This document shows positions 39,011 to 53,200 of a stretch of DNA of 64,000 nt, one piece after another. The number at the start of each line of letters is the position of its first letter. The first letter of the stretch is position 1. This DNA comes from Brugia malayi (taxonomy: Eukaryota; Nematoda; Chromadorea; Rhabditida; Onchocercidae), in the NCBI RefSeq assembly GCF_000002995.4, contig NW_025062475.1:3440528-3504527 (forward strand), given 5' to 3'. A model generated the notes under the pieces. It saw only the letters and a program-made list of their open reading frames with translations, did no database searches and had not been told where the DNA came from. Both the position numbers and the translations under genes were made by a program.

Positions 39011-42000
39011 ACTGCTGATATTAACACTTTATCATATGACTGTGATTTTTTTAAAAAAAAAAAGAAGAAAAGAAAGAATGGAATTTTGAATGTGTTTAAA
39101 AATGAATTTTATCTACGCAGTTAATTTCATCTTTTTTTTTTCTTTAATTTGAATAAATAATAAAAATGTGAAATGAGAAAAAATTAAAGGAAAAACGAAA
39201 ACGAAAAAGTTTAGTTTTCATATTCTTTTATTCTTTCCATCACTCTTTTTCACTTATTTCTTTTTTTTTTTCCCACATTTTTTCTTTTTTTATTCTCACA
39301 TATTTTATTATTTAAAAAGTGAAAAAGGACGAAAACATTAACTCAAATTATATTTGAAAGTTTTTCCTTTTTCTCTCCTTGTTTCCTTTTTTTTTTTCTT
39401 TTTCCTCAAATTAATTTTTAACTTTTTTTTTTTGAAATGAATTTAACAGTTTGTAAATTTTTTGCATATCACATACACATTGATACATACATTTAAAAAC
39501 GGAAGAGAAGAAAGCAGTAAAAAGAAAGTAGATATGGAAATAATTTTGAAATAAATTTTATTTCTTTTTTTTCTTCACTTTTTTTTTTTTACTTTTTATG
39601 CAATAAAATTAAATGAAAAGCAAAAAGATAAGCATAATAATATCAATATGTAATATTATTTCAATTTTCAATTCTCAACTATTAAAACTCATTAGTATTT
39701 TATATTATTCATATCATTACAAAGCTAATTAATTATTTAATTTGTGATTATAAAAATTTTTTCATTTTGCTCCAAAAAAAAAAAAATTTGCTCCTTTTTT
39801 AAATATCTTTTTGCTTTTAATTTGATTCTTTATTTTCATTATTTTTTTTTCTCATTACTTTATGTTATTTAGTAAAAATGAATTATGATAATTCGTTTAT
39901 TTGTTTTTTCGATATTTGAATAAAATTGGAATATTTTTTTTCTATTTGATTAAATTGAATCAAACTTTTAAACTTTTTTATTAGTTAGATATTGTCTTTA
40001 TTTCAGTTCTCCTAAATGCTTTTATTAAAATTTTTAAAACAATTAGAAGTTGTCGTTACTTTAATTCTCCTAAATGCTATTAATTAAAACTTATTCTAAT
40101 AGTTTTATTCGACTTGTCGATATTTAAATTTACACATTTCACTAGTAGTAGACAATTTGTTCAGTAATTATCAGAATTAGCTAATTAATTGTTAAAGTTT
40201 AGAATGTTATTTACGTTTAGTTACAAATTATTACTCTTTATTCAAAGTAAAAGATATCAAATATCGTTATTAAAGTGAATTTTAGTTTAATGTCAAAATT
40301 TTGATGAAAATTTTCAATCGTTATTTGCTATGTTATTTAACACAATTTTCAGCTCTAAATTTTTAAATTGATAACTTTATAATGGCCGTCTATTAGTGCT
40401 GGTGCAAGAAATTTTACTCAAAAATCAAATTTCAAAAAATATTTGTGCTATATTTCCAACAATAGTATATAACTTTATTTGAATAATGCCAATGTATGAT
40501 ATTTTGATATAATTTTTAACTTTAAATTTTTGGGTTGAGATTTTTTTTAAGTATCATATTAGTATTATTTATTTCCAATGGTTATATTAAAAAATAATTT
40601 TAGCAATTATTACAAGTTGGTTTGAAATTTAATAAAAGGAAGCAAAAAATAGGTTTCATTCCAGCGAATTATTACTTTTTTTTTTTTATTTTTTAACGAT
40701 TTTTTTTTCTTCTGTAAAATCAATTGAAATGAATTATTTCTCTTTACCTTTATTATTCTATATTTCAAATTAGTGTAAAATTAGAACTTCAATTTGAAAT
40801 TATTTTCTTAAAACAAATAAAGTACAATTTGCAAAAAAAAAAAAAAAAAATATTTTCCGATGAAATAAAAACTTACGAGAACAAACCGAAATAATTTAAT
40901 TTATTTTCGAAGTAATTTAATTAAATTACAGTTTTTTTTTTGTTCCTTTTTTTCCTTCTCTTCAGAAAAAATTAGAGTAATAGAACAAATTTTGTATATG
41001 TTTGTAAACGTACGAGTTACGTGTGCGTAAGACTAGAAACGTGATGTATGTTAAATTTTATTTTATACGTTGTTCTTCTCTTCCACTTTAATAGATTATC
41101 TAATAGCTTTGAAAAAAAAAAAAAAAAAAAAAAAAGGAACATAAAGCAACAAAACGAATAATCATTTTATGGGAGGTAATTAGTTTGAAATTTTAATTTA
41201 AAAAACTAATACAAATTTTCCTCTTCTTCTTTCCCTCTTTTTTTTTTTCGTTTTATCAAAAAATTTCAATAATCAATAAAAATGCTTTACAAATATTTAC
41301 TTTTAAATCATTTTTGATCGTTTTCATTGTTTGAAAAATAAAATGAAAGAAATCAAAAGTTAAAAGAATGATTAAACAAGCTAAATGATTAATATAAAAG
41401 GATGGAAAAGCATTCTTTTAACATTCTTACAAAATTTTCAATTGTTAAGAAGCATCTTTATACATCTCTAAAAAATATATATTTATCATTAGGCATAAAC
41501 ACCTTTATTGCTTTGTGCTAACACAATAATCAAGTATTGAAAAAAATTTTTTTTAGCTATAATTAAACTTTAAAAAAAGAATTTTTTTTTTTTTTTGCTA
41601 TAATTAAATTTTGTCAATTGCTTTAGCTAATCAAATTTTTGCAAATATCAATCATTTTTGTTTTTTTTCAGTTGTCGCTATGCTAGCTATTACTGTTACG
41701 AATAGAAATAAACATAAAAAATAAAATAAAACAAATCGAAAAGCATAAACAAAATATTTGCCCTTTTTGTGCAAAATAAAAAAGGAAAAAGCCTTCTTTA
41801 TTTGTTATTTGTTAGAGATAAATATTTAGTAAATTGTACCAATGGAAAATTTAACAAAAATGGAACGAATTTTTTCAAGAAAATTTAAATTCATTTAATC
41901 AAATTAAATGTTTAATATCTTTTAACTATGACTAAAGTTTTTCTAACATAATAATGTTATAATATTTAATTTAACAATGACAAAATCTCTCTCTCTCTCT

Positions 42001-43077
42001 CTCTTCTTTCTTCCTTTCCGTTTCTATTTTTTTATTTTCGTTTTTCTTTTTTTAATTATGATTAAACAACTTTAAAATATTATTAAATAAATCTTAAAAA
42101 GAAGAACCTATTTTAATTTATCTAAGTTTAATACTATAAATGTGACAACATATATATTTTACATATTTAATCACATCAAATTCTTCTTTCTTTTTTTTTT
42201 ACATTTTTTTTTTCTGACAAATAAATTTCTTTTTCCTTTCTTTTTTTTTTTTTGCTACGTTACTCTTTTTTTAGAGTATTTTCTATTATAAGAAAGCAAC
42301 GAGGAAAAAATTAAAATAGAAAAAGGAAAGAAAAATTTTGAGAAAAAAATAAATTTGTGAAAAGATAGTTCTGTTGTATATTTCATTGCTAATAGAATTA
42401 AAAAAGTACAATTAAATATTTCAGCAAAACTTATTACTTTTTTTGATTGATAATAAATACATTTTTTTTTTTTTTTTTGCCTAATTATTTTATTATCATT
42501 ATTATTTCATTTTACTTTCATTTGTTATCATTACTACCAATTATTGTTATTATTATTATTATTGCTATTATTTTAATATTTTAACAAAAAAAAAAAGAAA
42601 CTTTTCTTATTTTTAAAGTTTACAAATAAAAATTGTTGAAATAACTTGTTACACTATGATAATAACTCCATTCTTAAATATCATCATCGATGGTATTATT
42701 CATTCAGTTACATTTCTAAAGTTAAAGTTAAGTTAAGAAAGGAAGGGACATGCTAATTTGTACTTCTCTTCAAGTGGCATTTTTCTTTCATTTCATTTAG
42801 TTATTGGAATGGAATTTTTTTTTTCTCTTTGAGGAAATTAAATTTAGCAAATACCCTAAAGAAATTTCTTCTTCTATGTTTTTTTTTTTCTTTGATTTAT
42901 TTGTGAAAAGAATGTTAAAATAGGCTGCTAAAAGATCGCAAGATTGATTAGTGTATGTGCACCAATTTAGAATGCGCAAATGATTCATTCATCATTCATT
43001 TGAAAAGATGATATGATCATTTTATATATCTTCTTTCTATTTCTCATGATATCATTTAGTTCTCTTATTGATATCAC

Positions 43078-43215
43078 TGTTATTATTATTATTATTATCA
43101 TTATCACTATCATTGATATCATAATATAATATTCTTAATGTTTGTTATCATTATCATCATTGTTATTATTAATATTGTTATTAATTTTATTAACATTATT
43201 GTTAGTATTTTTAAC
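43078..43215. repeat. Interrupted (ATT)n/(ATC)n array
   Basis: Degenerate trinucleotide array mixing ATT, ATC and GTT units. Confidence 0.85.
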
Positions 43216-45941
43216 ACTAGATGGATTAGGAGGATTAAAAGTATAATGTTCAAATATATTCCATAGGAAAGGCAACATTTTTTTGATTTAATTATAATTT
43301 TCTTTAACTAATAGTTTTTTTTTTTCTTTTTTGAAAAAAGAGATTTTCTTGAAGTATCAAAATTTAAGAAAGGGAAAAAAGAGTGATTTTATTGTCATCG
43401 TTTTATTTTATTTTATTTTTATTTTTATTTTTTTTTTTTGAAAGATTTATTATTTACAATATCATCAGTTGCGGAAACATATAACAACATCTCCTTGTTC
43501 CTTTTTTTTTTTAAATTCTTACAATGATAAATCAAGAGCAAAGCAAAGAAAAAAGAGAGAAAGAGAGAGAGGGAGAGAGAGAGGGAGAGAGAGGGATCGA
43601 AAAAAAACGAAATGAAATGAAAGGATTTTGTCAGATTTGATTGTAATTGTTCGTTCTAAACTGATCATTTATCATTTTATTTTCATTCTATTTTCTTTTA
43701 TGCATATATTTTATTTATATAAATTCTAAAATGCTATAATTGTTTTAATAAATAGTGTTAACAAAATAATAAAAGAGTAGAAAATAAAAAATAAAAACTA
43801 ACAGTTTTAAGAATTAACAAATTTAAAATAGGAAGCAAAAAAAGAAAAAAAAAAAGAAAGAAAGATAAATTTTGAAAAGTAATTATAATATTTCTCACTT
43901 TTTTTACAAACAAAAAAAAAAAAAAACTGAGAAAACCTATTGTAGAATTAATTTATAACCAAAAAAAGTATGTAAATAAAAACGATGACGTAAACTAAAA
44001 AGAGAAATGATAAATTTGAATTATTTTTATAATACCTTAGAGTATTACTTTATTTTTAGCTCTAAAAACGACGAATAATAATAGTTGAGAAGAAGAGAAA
44101 GAGTGAAAGAAAGAAAGAAAAGAATGGGAAAAGAGAGAAAACTTTTAATGTTAATAATAAAAATATAAAATTTATTCGTTTTCTCATTTCATCGTTTCAT
44201 TTTTAATATATAGCATAAATGATTAATTTATTATGCAAATTAATAATATAACATGCAAAAGTGAGAATATTTAATGAATTTATAACTTACTTCATCGTTA
44301 TCTAATTCTTCTAGCAAAATATTTTAATGTTGAATGTTGAATTAAATTAAAATTTTTAAATCATTTTTTTTTCTTCATGAACTTGCTATTTGAATATTTA
44401 TTTTTTCTAAAAAATTTTCTCCTTATTCAAATTTCAAATTTTCTTTTGCATAAAAAAAAAAAAAGGAATAAATTATTTTTTTTCTTTTGATTTGATGTAC
44501 TTTTTCAAGCGAACTTGATGATCAATGTGTGTTGTATATAATTAAATAAAAAAAAATTTTAGAAAAATTTTTCATAAAATACTGATTGCATCTAACTATT
44601 TCTAATCATTTAGAGTCAATAAAAAGTGTGAAATTATTTTTTTATTAAAACTTAAATGAAAGCAAACTGTGAATATTTTTATTGTTTGCCTAATCGAATT
44701 TATTTTAATTTAACCAACATTAATTCTTTTGTTTTAATTACATTCAATTGTATTTTCTTGTCGACAATTTTTATTTTTATTTTTTATTTTTTGTTTTTTT
44801 CCACTGCTTAATAAAAAAATACTTTAATTTTATAAAGAATAAATGTATCCTCAAATTTTGGTAGTTTAATTAAGCAATGTTTCAAGTTTTCTATTTCAAA
44901 TTTTGTTTAACAAATTTTTATTTGTGACGTTTACAATATTTCAACTTTTTTTTTGGATTAAAAAATTATTACTTTTTCAGATATAATATATCTGATATTT
45001 TAATAAGCTACTAATAACTCTAAGTAATTATTAATTATGTTAAATTTTAAGCTAAATGCATCAAGAAATATAACAATTTCAATTTATCGCTTTTAAAAAA
45101 AAAAAAAAAAAAAAAATAATTTTGTATTGGAAAATTAATTTTAATGCTATTGCATAATGGCATTCGTTTTAAAGCGGAAACATCCGCAATTTTCATACAT
45201 TTTCGTTTTACATTTCCTTCTATTCCCATTAAACCTATTTTATCGTACATTATTAAACAGATTAATCATAGCGTTACAAATTTACACAAATGTAAATTTC
45301 AATTTCTTTACTTATTTCTTTTAATTAATTATTTGATCGCAAACATTTAAAATAATTTTTCATTTCTTGTTCATTTATTACCTAATTATATGAGTATAAA
45401 ATTTACATTATCATTTAATTGATCATCTACTTCATGTAGCACAATCAAATATGTTAGAAGAAAAATGTATGAATTTAATTTCTATAAAAAATAATAATAA
45501 TTTAAAATCAATATGCTTTCTATTTAAGGTGTAATTTTGATAAATTAAAATAAATGATAAATGTGATAAATTTATACAAATAAATATGATAAACTAGGAG
45601 TAAGTCAATAACTTTAACAAAATTAGACATTCCAAATTTGTGGAGACAAGACTTATTACTGGAACTGGATGTTTTTAATATCAACAAGACAAACTTGATA
45701 AATCATTATTAAATGATAGTTTTAAGAAATTTTATGTTATCACTGTGTTTGAATGTTTTTGATAATTTTAATAAAATAGACACAATAAATTATTTACATG
45801 ATTTCATATTATTAACGATATCATAATTGCAATAATATTACATTTGTAAAAAATGGAAAAGATATGATAAAATGATAGGAAAAGAAGGAAAGGATAGAAA
45901 TTAAAAGGAAGGAAATATTTTGGAAATATTAAATAATAAAC

Positions 45942-45986
45942 AGGTATTATTATATAGCTTTAATAGGTATTATTATATAGTTTCAA
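45942..45986. repeat. Tandem duplication, 23-bp unit, two copies
   Basis: AGGTATTATTATATAG occurs at 45942 and again at 45965 with near-identical flanks (CTTTAAT and TTTCAAT). Confidence 0.85.
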
Positions 45987-48011
45987 TCTTTCAAATCAAT
46001 CATTTTTATGAAATTATTTCATTTAAGCTAAAAAATTTTCACTGCTAATTTTTACTCCCTTTCATTTTCCATATTTTAATTTTTAATGCTTAAAAATTTT
46101 CCATTAGCAGTGTTACTTTTAATAACATTTTTTTATGAATAATGCAAGAATTATTTCAGAAAATAAAAAATAAAAAAAAAATTTTTTTTTTTTAATGAAA
46201 TTTTGTTTTCTAAGTATAGCAATTATAATTATTAAATCAAAAATGTTTTAAAAAATCAAAAGACTAACTTAATTTAGTCGTAAAATTTTATTTACTTGTT
46301 GGTTTTATTGATTGGTAACTGTAAATGACAAATTGATAATTTGTATAATATTAGGAAATCATTTACTGTCTCATTAATTCGTTTAATCCTCAATTACTGT
46401 ACTACTTCTAAGCTAATAACGATTATTTTTTGATCATTTATATTCAACTATTATTCCCATTTAAATTTTAAATTCAAAAAATAACAATGAAAAAGAGAAA
46501 AGAAAAGAATTTATCAAATTGCTCTTTAATCCGTAATTTCCATTAAAAATGTATGTCGACATTTTCGATCTTATTTTTTCCTTTGTTTTTTTCCTTGAAA
46601 TGTCTTAAAGAAATATTCAATTAATTCCAGCAAGATATTTAATTCTCTTTTTGTTGATTTTTTCCTTTTTTTTTGCTAAAAAATTTGTAAATAGAAAAGA
46701 AAAATTCCTTTTCTAATATTTTAACTTTCATCTATTTTTGATTTTTTTTTTTTTTTTTTGCAACAATAACAACGAATATATATATATATATATTTTAATT
46801 TTAACTTTTTTTTTCATTTTCTTATTACTTTTATAATTTATTAACATTTCTATACATTATAATACGAATATTTTTTTATAAGAATTTAACAGTAATTTTT
46901 TTTTATTTTCATCTTTTTTTTCAATTCTTTTTAAATAAGTTCTTTTTTTTTTTTTTGGAAAAACAAAAAACAAGATGTGTTTTTTAAAAAAAAAAAGATT
47001 TATCAAAATTATCATATTTTTACATTATCAATTAATATTTGATAAAAAAATTTCATTAAAAAATAAGAAGAAAAAACGAATGAAAAACGAAAACCGAAAA
47101 AAAAAAGAAGAAATGATTAATTAAAATTATGTTTACATACAATTTATTAATTATCTTTTATGACACTTTCTTTTTTTTCCTGATTAATTTTGCTGAACTT
47201 TCTATAATTATACATTATTCGAAATTAATTTTAATTTGAAAAATGAGAAGATGAAAAAAAAAAAAAAAGAAAAAACAAAAAGAGCAAAATGATATTAAAA
47301 AGGAATAGTTGAAACATTGAAATGCTTTTAATGTGAGAAAGCACTTTTGAAATAATACGAAATGACTGAATGACAATTGAAGTAAACAAAATTGACCATA
47401 GCATTTCTCTCTTTTTTTCTTCTTTTTTACTAATAACACTAAGTATAGCAAAAATTTTTTTTTTCATTTTTATTAAATCTATCATTTTTTGCATTCTTTT
47501 TTGCTTTTATTTTACTTTTTCCTCGTTTTCTTCCTTTTCTTTTTTTTTATTTGAGATAATCATAATAACTTATTAAATTTCCTTTTTTTTTTTTTTTGTT
47601 TTAAATTTTTTTATTAAGTATTACAAAAGAAAAAAGGAAACGAAAAGATAAAAGTTAAAAAAAAGAAAAAAAAGAAAAAGGAAGAAAGAATCAAATGAAA
47701 TATCATTGCATTATTTACATATATTTAACGAAAATAAATGATAAATCAATAAAAATAGAAAAATTAAATTCCTTTTTCTTTTTCCGAAATAATTTTCGAC
47801 AATTTTTCGAAATATTATTACCATATTAAGTAAGTTTTATTGCAATATTTGATGAATGGTTATAATTTAATTGAAAAAAAATTTTTTTTTTTTTTTCTGC
47901 ATATTTAGAAATAAATGAATAAATATTAATTGCTGATAATTCAAAAAAAAAAAAACTTATTATTTAAAAGAGAAATTTAAAAAAATTTATTTAAGAGAGA
48001 AAATTTTGTAG

Positions 48012-49689
48012 ATGAAAAAACAGCGAATAACATGTGATACAGAAATTCCAATATCAACAAGTAATGGCGACAAATTTAATAATTATTGTAGTCGAACATA
48101 TCGTAATTATAGTCTACCACGTAATGTAGCTATAACTAATGATAATGATAAGCAATATGATAAGCCAAAGAAAGGAGTTGATGATTTATCAATGGAAATT
48201 ACTGGTTCATCGCAGGAAACAACAATTAATTGTGTATACAATAATGAATTAAATAATAAATGTTACTCGAATATTCGTAATTATGACGTACCGAAGGATA
48301 CCATTAACAGTAATATTTTGGAAAGGTAATCATTTCTTGTCTTTTAATTTAATTTAAATACCTCAAATAATTCATTAAATATTTCATTTCATCCATTTAT
48401 TTCAACAAAAGTTGATCAGTTATCATCAACCATTTTTGTTAATAATAGTAAATATATATGACTGAATATAATTACCAAAAAATGATAAATAATATCAACT
48501 CAAAATGATAATATGACAGAATTTAATAGAAATTTTTTTCAAATTATTTCGAACGATTAATCAAAATATTTGGGTTTATTTGTTAATTAAACATAATCAG
48601 AAGAATGTTATTTTCAGATTTTCTTCTTACAACTTTTTTCAATTCTCAATTTGAAATGGTTACGTATACAAATAATAAAATATTGATTTAGAAAGAGAAA
48701 AAAGTAAAATCAAAGAGAGTATACTGATTTAAGAAAAAATAAATTAAAACTAAATAATTGTTCAACATTTAACAAAAGGAAATAAAACAAAACTAAAAAA
48801 AAAGAACCTTATTATTTGTTTTATCAAAAAAAAAAAAAAAAAATAGATGTTCAAGAAAGGGAATATGTAGAAAGAATAATTAAGCGATAAGTCTAAGAGG
48901 AATTTTACGAGAATCACAAAATTTGTAAACTATATTTGAATAATTAATTTAATTATTCGTTTTATCAAATAAATCATGACATTTCTTATTTTCAAAAAAT
49001 GAAAGAATAAAAATTGAACTCTTTCAGAAAAAATTACTTTCTTTTTTAAATTTCAACAATCAGCCAAATACGCAGCTAAATTTAAATGTAAATAAGTGTT
49101 TTGTTGATTTCCTTGTAAAATTTTGATAACTTCAAAGTTTTATATTTCAGTGGATCTCAACCGGTACAACCAATGAAACAACCATTACTTCATGGCCATC
49201 ATCAAAAGCAATCCGATTCACAAAAAGCATCAACTAGACCACCACCTCCAACTATTGTCCTCAGGTAAATTAATTACTTTCATATAGAAACTTTTATTAT
49301 TACAACTATGCTTCATAATAAAACATTTCCAGATGAAATATATAAGCTATTCAATGTTTTTCCTATTAATTAAATTTAAAATTAGACTAACAACATGAAA
49401 TAATCGTAAATTCATTTTAATCTAAAGTTTTCGGATTAAAATAATCCCTCATTTCCTCTTTTTGCTATCAATTTATGCTATTTTTTCTTCTTCTAGTCCA
49501 CCGGATGACGCATCGCCTGGAAAAGTGAAAGTAATTTTTGAATATGACAATGAAAAGTATACGATACAACCAAATTTCCTGATTCGATATAAAAGGATTA
49601 TATTATCTGTTGCTGTATCATTATTGATCTTTTCCTTATTAATATTTGTTATATTGGTCATTTATATTGCGCATCGAAAGAGGTTATAA
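48012..49689 (+). CDS. Unrecognised single-span membrane protein with internal repeat
   Basis: Three exons (48012-48325, 49151-49264 and 49497-49689) join in phase, each junction splitting an AG|T serine codon, to give 206 residues. The N-terminal 104 residues are hydrophilic and Asn-rich and hold two copies of a motif of the form NNxCxxxxRNYxxP(R/K)(N/D), at residues 23-38 and 81-96. Exon 2 is rich in Gln, His, Ser and Pro and ends in RPPPPTIVL. Exon 3 holds a compact segment (VKVIFEYDNEKYTIQPNF), then RYKR, a hydrophobic span at about 177-201 and a five-residue basic tail, HRKRL. There is no signal peptide, so a C-terminally anchored protein facing the cytosol is plausible. The ATG follows TTTTGTAG directly, so it may receive a spliced leader or be an internal exon; an in-frame TAG precedes it. 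I do not recognise the family. It lies tail-to-tail with HELQ, 552 bases apart. Confidence 0.75.
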
Positions 49690-49782
49690 AGAACTGCCTA
49701 TCATTTATTACCACTTGTGAACAAATATAAGAATATAAAAGTTGAGAATATAACCGTAACACATTAGTACCGGTAAAATATA

Positions 49783-49788
49783 AATAAA
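49783..49788 (+). promoter_or_regulatory. Possible poly(A) signal for the gene ending at 49689
   Basis: AATAAA about 95 bases after the stop codon, in an ATAAATAAATA context. A second cluster lies near 49982. Confidence 0.45.
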
Positions 49789-50241
49789 TAACGAATAGGA
49801 GATTTGAAAAAAATCAAATTAAATCGATATAATAGACAACTTGTACAATCATGATTACAAACTTTAATAATTTGATTTTGTAATAATGTGCTCTTTTTGC
49901 ATATATGCAAATCGAAGAATTTTAAATTGAAACGACTCATGTAATTGAATACACTTTCACATTACATCATATTTTCTAAAATAAATAAATAAATTATAAG
50001 TTGTAGGTGGAGGATTACATCACAGAAATGAAATATTCATCACATAACAAAATTTTCACAAAACGCTTGTGACATAATTGAATGACAAAAAACATCACTA
50101 AAAAATGAATGAAAAACGGGCGTAAATTAAATCAATATCACTTGTATTAGTTATTAGATAATATCGGCCTTTAAAAACAATATCCTTTTTCATCAGTGCT
50201 AGCATTGTAGTATGCTAATCCGAATTTTTAAAAGCAATTTT

Positions 50242-53200
50242 TCAACAATATGAGAAAAAATTTGCCAAAATGTCCATCTCCTTAATTCCAATTTGCTCTT
50301 GCAGTTCTTCAACTTTCTCCGCAAGCTGATCACGAAGTAAAACCTATAATACTCTTTTCATTTCAACAACTTTTCTATTCAAATAAATCGTCTGCAATTT
50401 CAATTCCTTACATCTTTTTAGCTTCGTGGTAGGATAATTAATTTCCAACCAAAATATAATTAATGAACTTTTCAGGCATTAATGCCTTCATGATAGTTTT
50501 CGAGAGATACATATGTGTAAATGAGATGCTAATTTAATTGCACATTTTAAAATAATTTCTTGTCAGTACATAAATTTATTTCCTAATAATTTCTTGTCAG
50601 TACATAAATTTATTTCCTAATTAATATAATTGTTGAGTCCAACAATCAAACAAAACAAATGTAAATCACTGAATGTTTACTAGCTCATTTTTCTGTTTTG
50701 GTTAAATTAATGGTCAAAGCCTTCAAATGATGTTATTTTGCACCTCCTAATTTCTTGTAACATTCATATCTTGTTATAATCAATAAAAATTTATGGAAGT
50801 ACCTTTGCACTCCTGATGATTGCATTAGCTTGTCGTCTATTAAGATGATCTATAGTAGATAGCAATACCAATGGATCTGTTGAAGCAATTGAACCAATCG
50901 TTTTGAAACCTTAAAATTGATAAACTAGTGAAATCCTATTAGCGGTTCTACTATGACTCATTGCCTGCCATACTTGCATCGGCAGTGTTTTTGACTTCAT
51001 TTTCTGTTTAAGTTTTAAAAAAAAAAAACATGAGTACTAATCAAGATGAACTTTCCAATTCAAATAAATTGATATCACTGATCCAAATTATGACTTCCTT
51101 TTAAATAAAAAATCGTATTGTTTTAATACCAGCATTATAAAGTTGTCGAGCTCGTCCTCTTTTAACACCATCCAACGCAAGTAATGGAATCAACTCCTGC
51201 TGTGAACAATCTCGCAAATGCTGTACCAAATCAGGCAATAAATTTTTCAACGACCAGAAAGACGGCAATTTCTGCAAATGTTATCAAATATGGTGATTTT
51301 ATTATTTGATCCTTCAATACTTCCAAACAAAAATGTCACTTTTACTTCTGAAAAACGCGTGATTGAAGATGCCTGTGAACAAGTTGCTTGCAGGACATTC
51401 TGAAGCCAACCACGAGACACGTGAAAACGTTCCGCAACATCAAAAAACGTTTCCTGCTTCCACAGTCGGTGCAACATGAATGAAATATAAAGACGTAATG
51501 GCGATTCACCTTCATTCTGCAATTTTTATCGACTGATGTTGTTAATTTCAGTATCTTGTACGTAGAGCCACCATCAAAAACATAACATCAAAGGATCAAG
51601 AGATCGTTGTGTGATATGCTAATCAGATCTAAGGATCGTTTCACAACCAGCAGCTAATCCAATTAATTATTAGGCATTAGATGAGAAATAGAAGAAAGAA
51701 ATGCTCTTAGACGAACCAAGATTTTGAAATTAACAGGAAGTAAGATAGCTCGGACCATTTTCCCAAGAAATATCTGTGGCAAATTAATACAAAGGCAATT
51801 AAATACTTTTGCAATTTTAAAATTTTAATAACATTAAAAACTTACTAATTTTGGTTGATCAATAAAACACCGCACCAATTGCTTATCATTCACTCCCAAT
51901 CGTGCAAGCAAAGCTTGCTCAGATCTTGGCAAGGCTTTATACTGAAATGAACAAATTTTTGTAAGGAATCAAGTAATGTATAATCTTCAAACAGGAATCA
52001 AGTAATGTATAATCTTCAAACATTAATTATCATGGACAATATATTTAAGCAAATAAAGTAATAATCAGATTTCGAATAAAACAATAATTACATTTCATAT
52101 AAAGGAGACTGAAGAAGTAGAAATCATTTAGAGAACCCGAAATGGAACTAGAAAAGTATCACAATTATAGCCTCCAATGATTTGTGAAGAATTCAGAACC
52201 AGAAAATTACTTAAATATACCACAAAAAAATTACTGCACATATTGAGATATAACCTCTTCATAGAATATATTCCAATCAATATCAACGCTTATGTCGAAC
52301 GGTACCATCATGAATAACAGATGAAAATGTGAAGATAATACAATACCCTGAAAAATATCACGTGCTCAATGAAAAAGATAAAAGTTAAAAACTTATATTT
52401 TCGAACACTACAAAATATGAATGGAGTGATCCGGACAGCTCTACTAGTCAGCGTCCCATTATTTAAGAAGCTCACCTATATTAAGCCGATGTAATTGCTA
52501 CATACTCTAAGATGCATTATGTGCGAAGTGATTTAAATATTTAGCATGTCAAATCTAATCAAGTATCTGAATAATGAAATCAATTATCAAAATAACGTAA
52601 TTTAGGTTGGAGGGACTGGAGAAAGCTAAAGTGAAACTATGCTTATGCTAGTGGTATTCCTAAATGTCGATATCTGAGTAAGTTAGTCTGTGCAATTTGA
52701 ACTTAACATTTATATTATTCAATACATCTAACTGAACTTTTTAATTCAAATTATAAAGATTAATTCAATAATTTTAGCTGAAACTTTATCAAACATGTAG
52801 AAAGTAGAAAGATCTTACTTCTTTTATATTATTTGATAATAATGTGCACATCTGCCGTGCTACCAGTGGTGATAAGGGAGCCGAAAAGACTGCCATGCCA
52901 AAAAGTGAAGCCGAATAGTTCCCATTCTAAAATCAGTGCAACATATATTCACATACACACTAATGCTGAAATGAATTCCCAAACCAATTATTCACTCCAT
53001 ATTATCTCAAGTATCATAGAATCAAGTATCAAAATGATCTTACCCCATCAACACTTACTAAATCGTGATTTATTAGATATTCCAACATTTCTCTTAATAG
53101 CTTCTCACTACCACTGTTTTGTATTCCAAATAATGTTTGTTGCACCAGAACTTCCAGCTCTTCCAACCGTTGCGCCACCTGGAAAGAGATTTTATGGAGA

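Larger units (their letters stand above)
25850..48011. other. 22-kb AT-rich desert without recognisable genes
   Basis: The longest gene-free part of the window: poly-A/T runs, (ATT)n, (CT)n (28089-28108; 41986-42004) and (GA)n (43556-43595). Open frames are short and of low complexity. One minus-strand frame at 45250-45125, with an ATG and about 40 residues of ordinary composition (YDKIGLMGIEGNVKRKCMK), is the most protein-like, but it ends in a poly-Phe run and matches nothing I know. I see no transposon ends, tRNA or recognisable exon. Whether this is intergenic DNA or a long intron leading to the gene at 48012 cannot be told from sequence alone. Confidence 0.65.

Noticed and set aside
50955..51014. 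Exon-like piece in a HELQ intron (ENEVKNTADA)
   Set aside because: The flanking HELQ exons join directly in phase to give NAG-FKTIGSIA, matching the conserved AGYKSL segment; an added exon is not needed.
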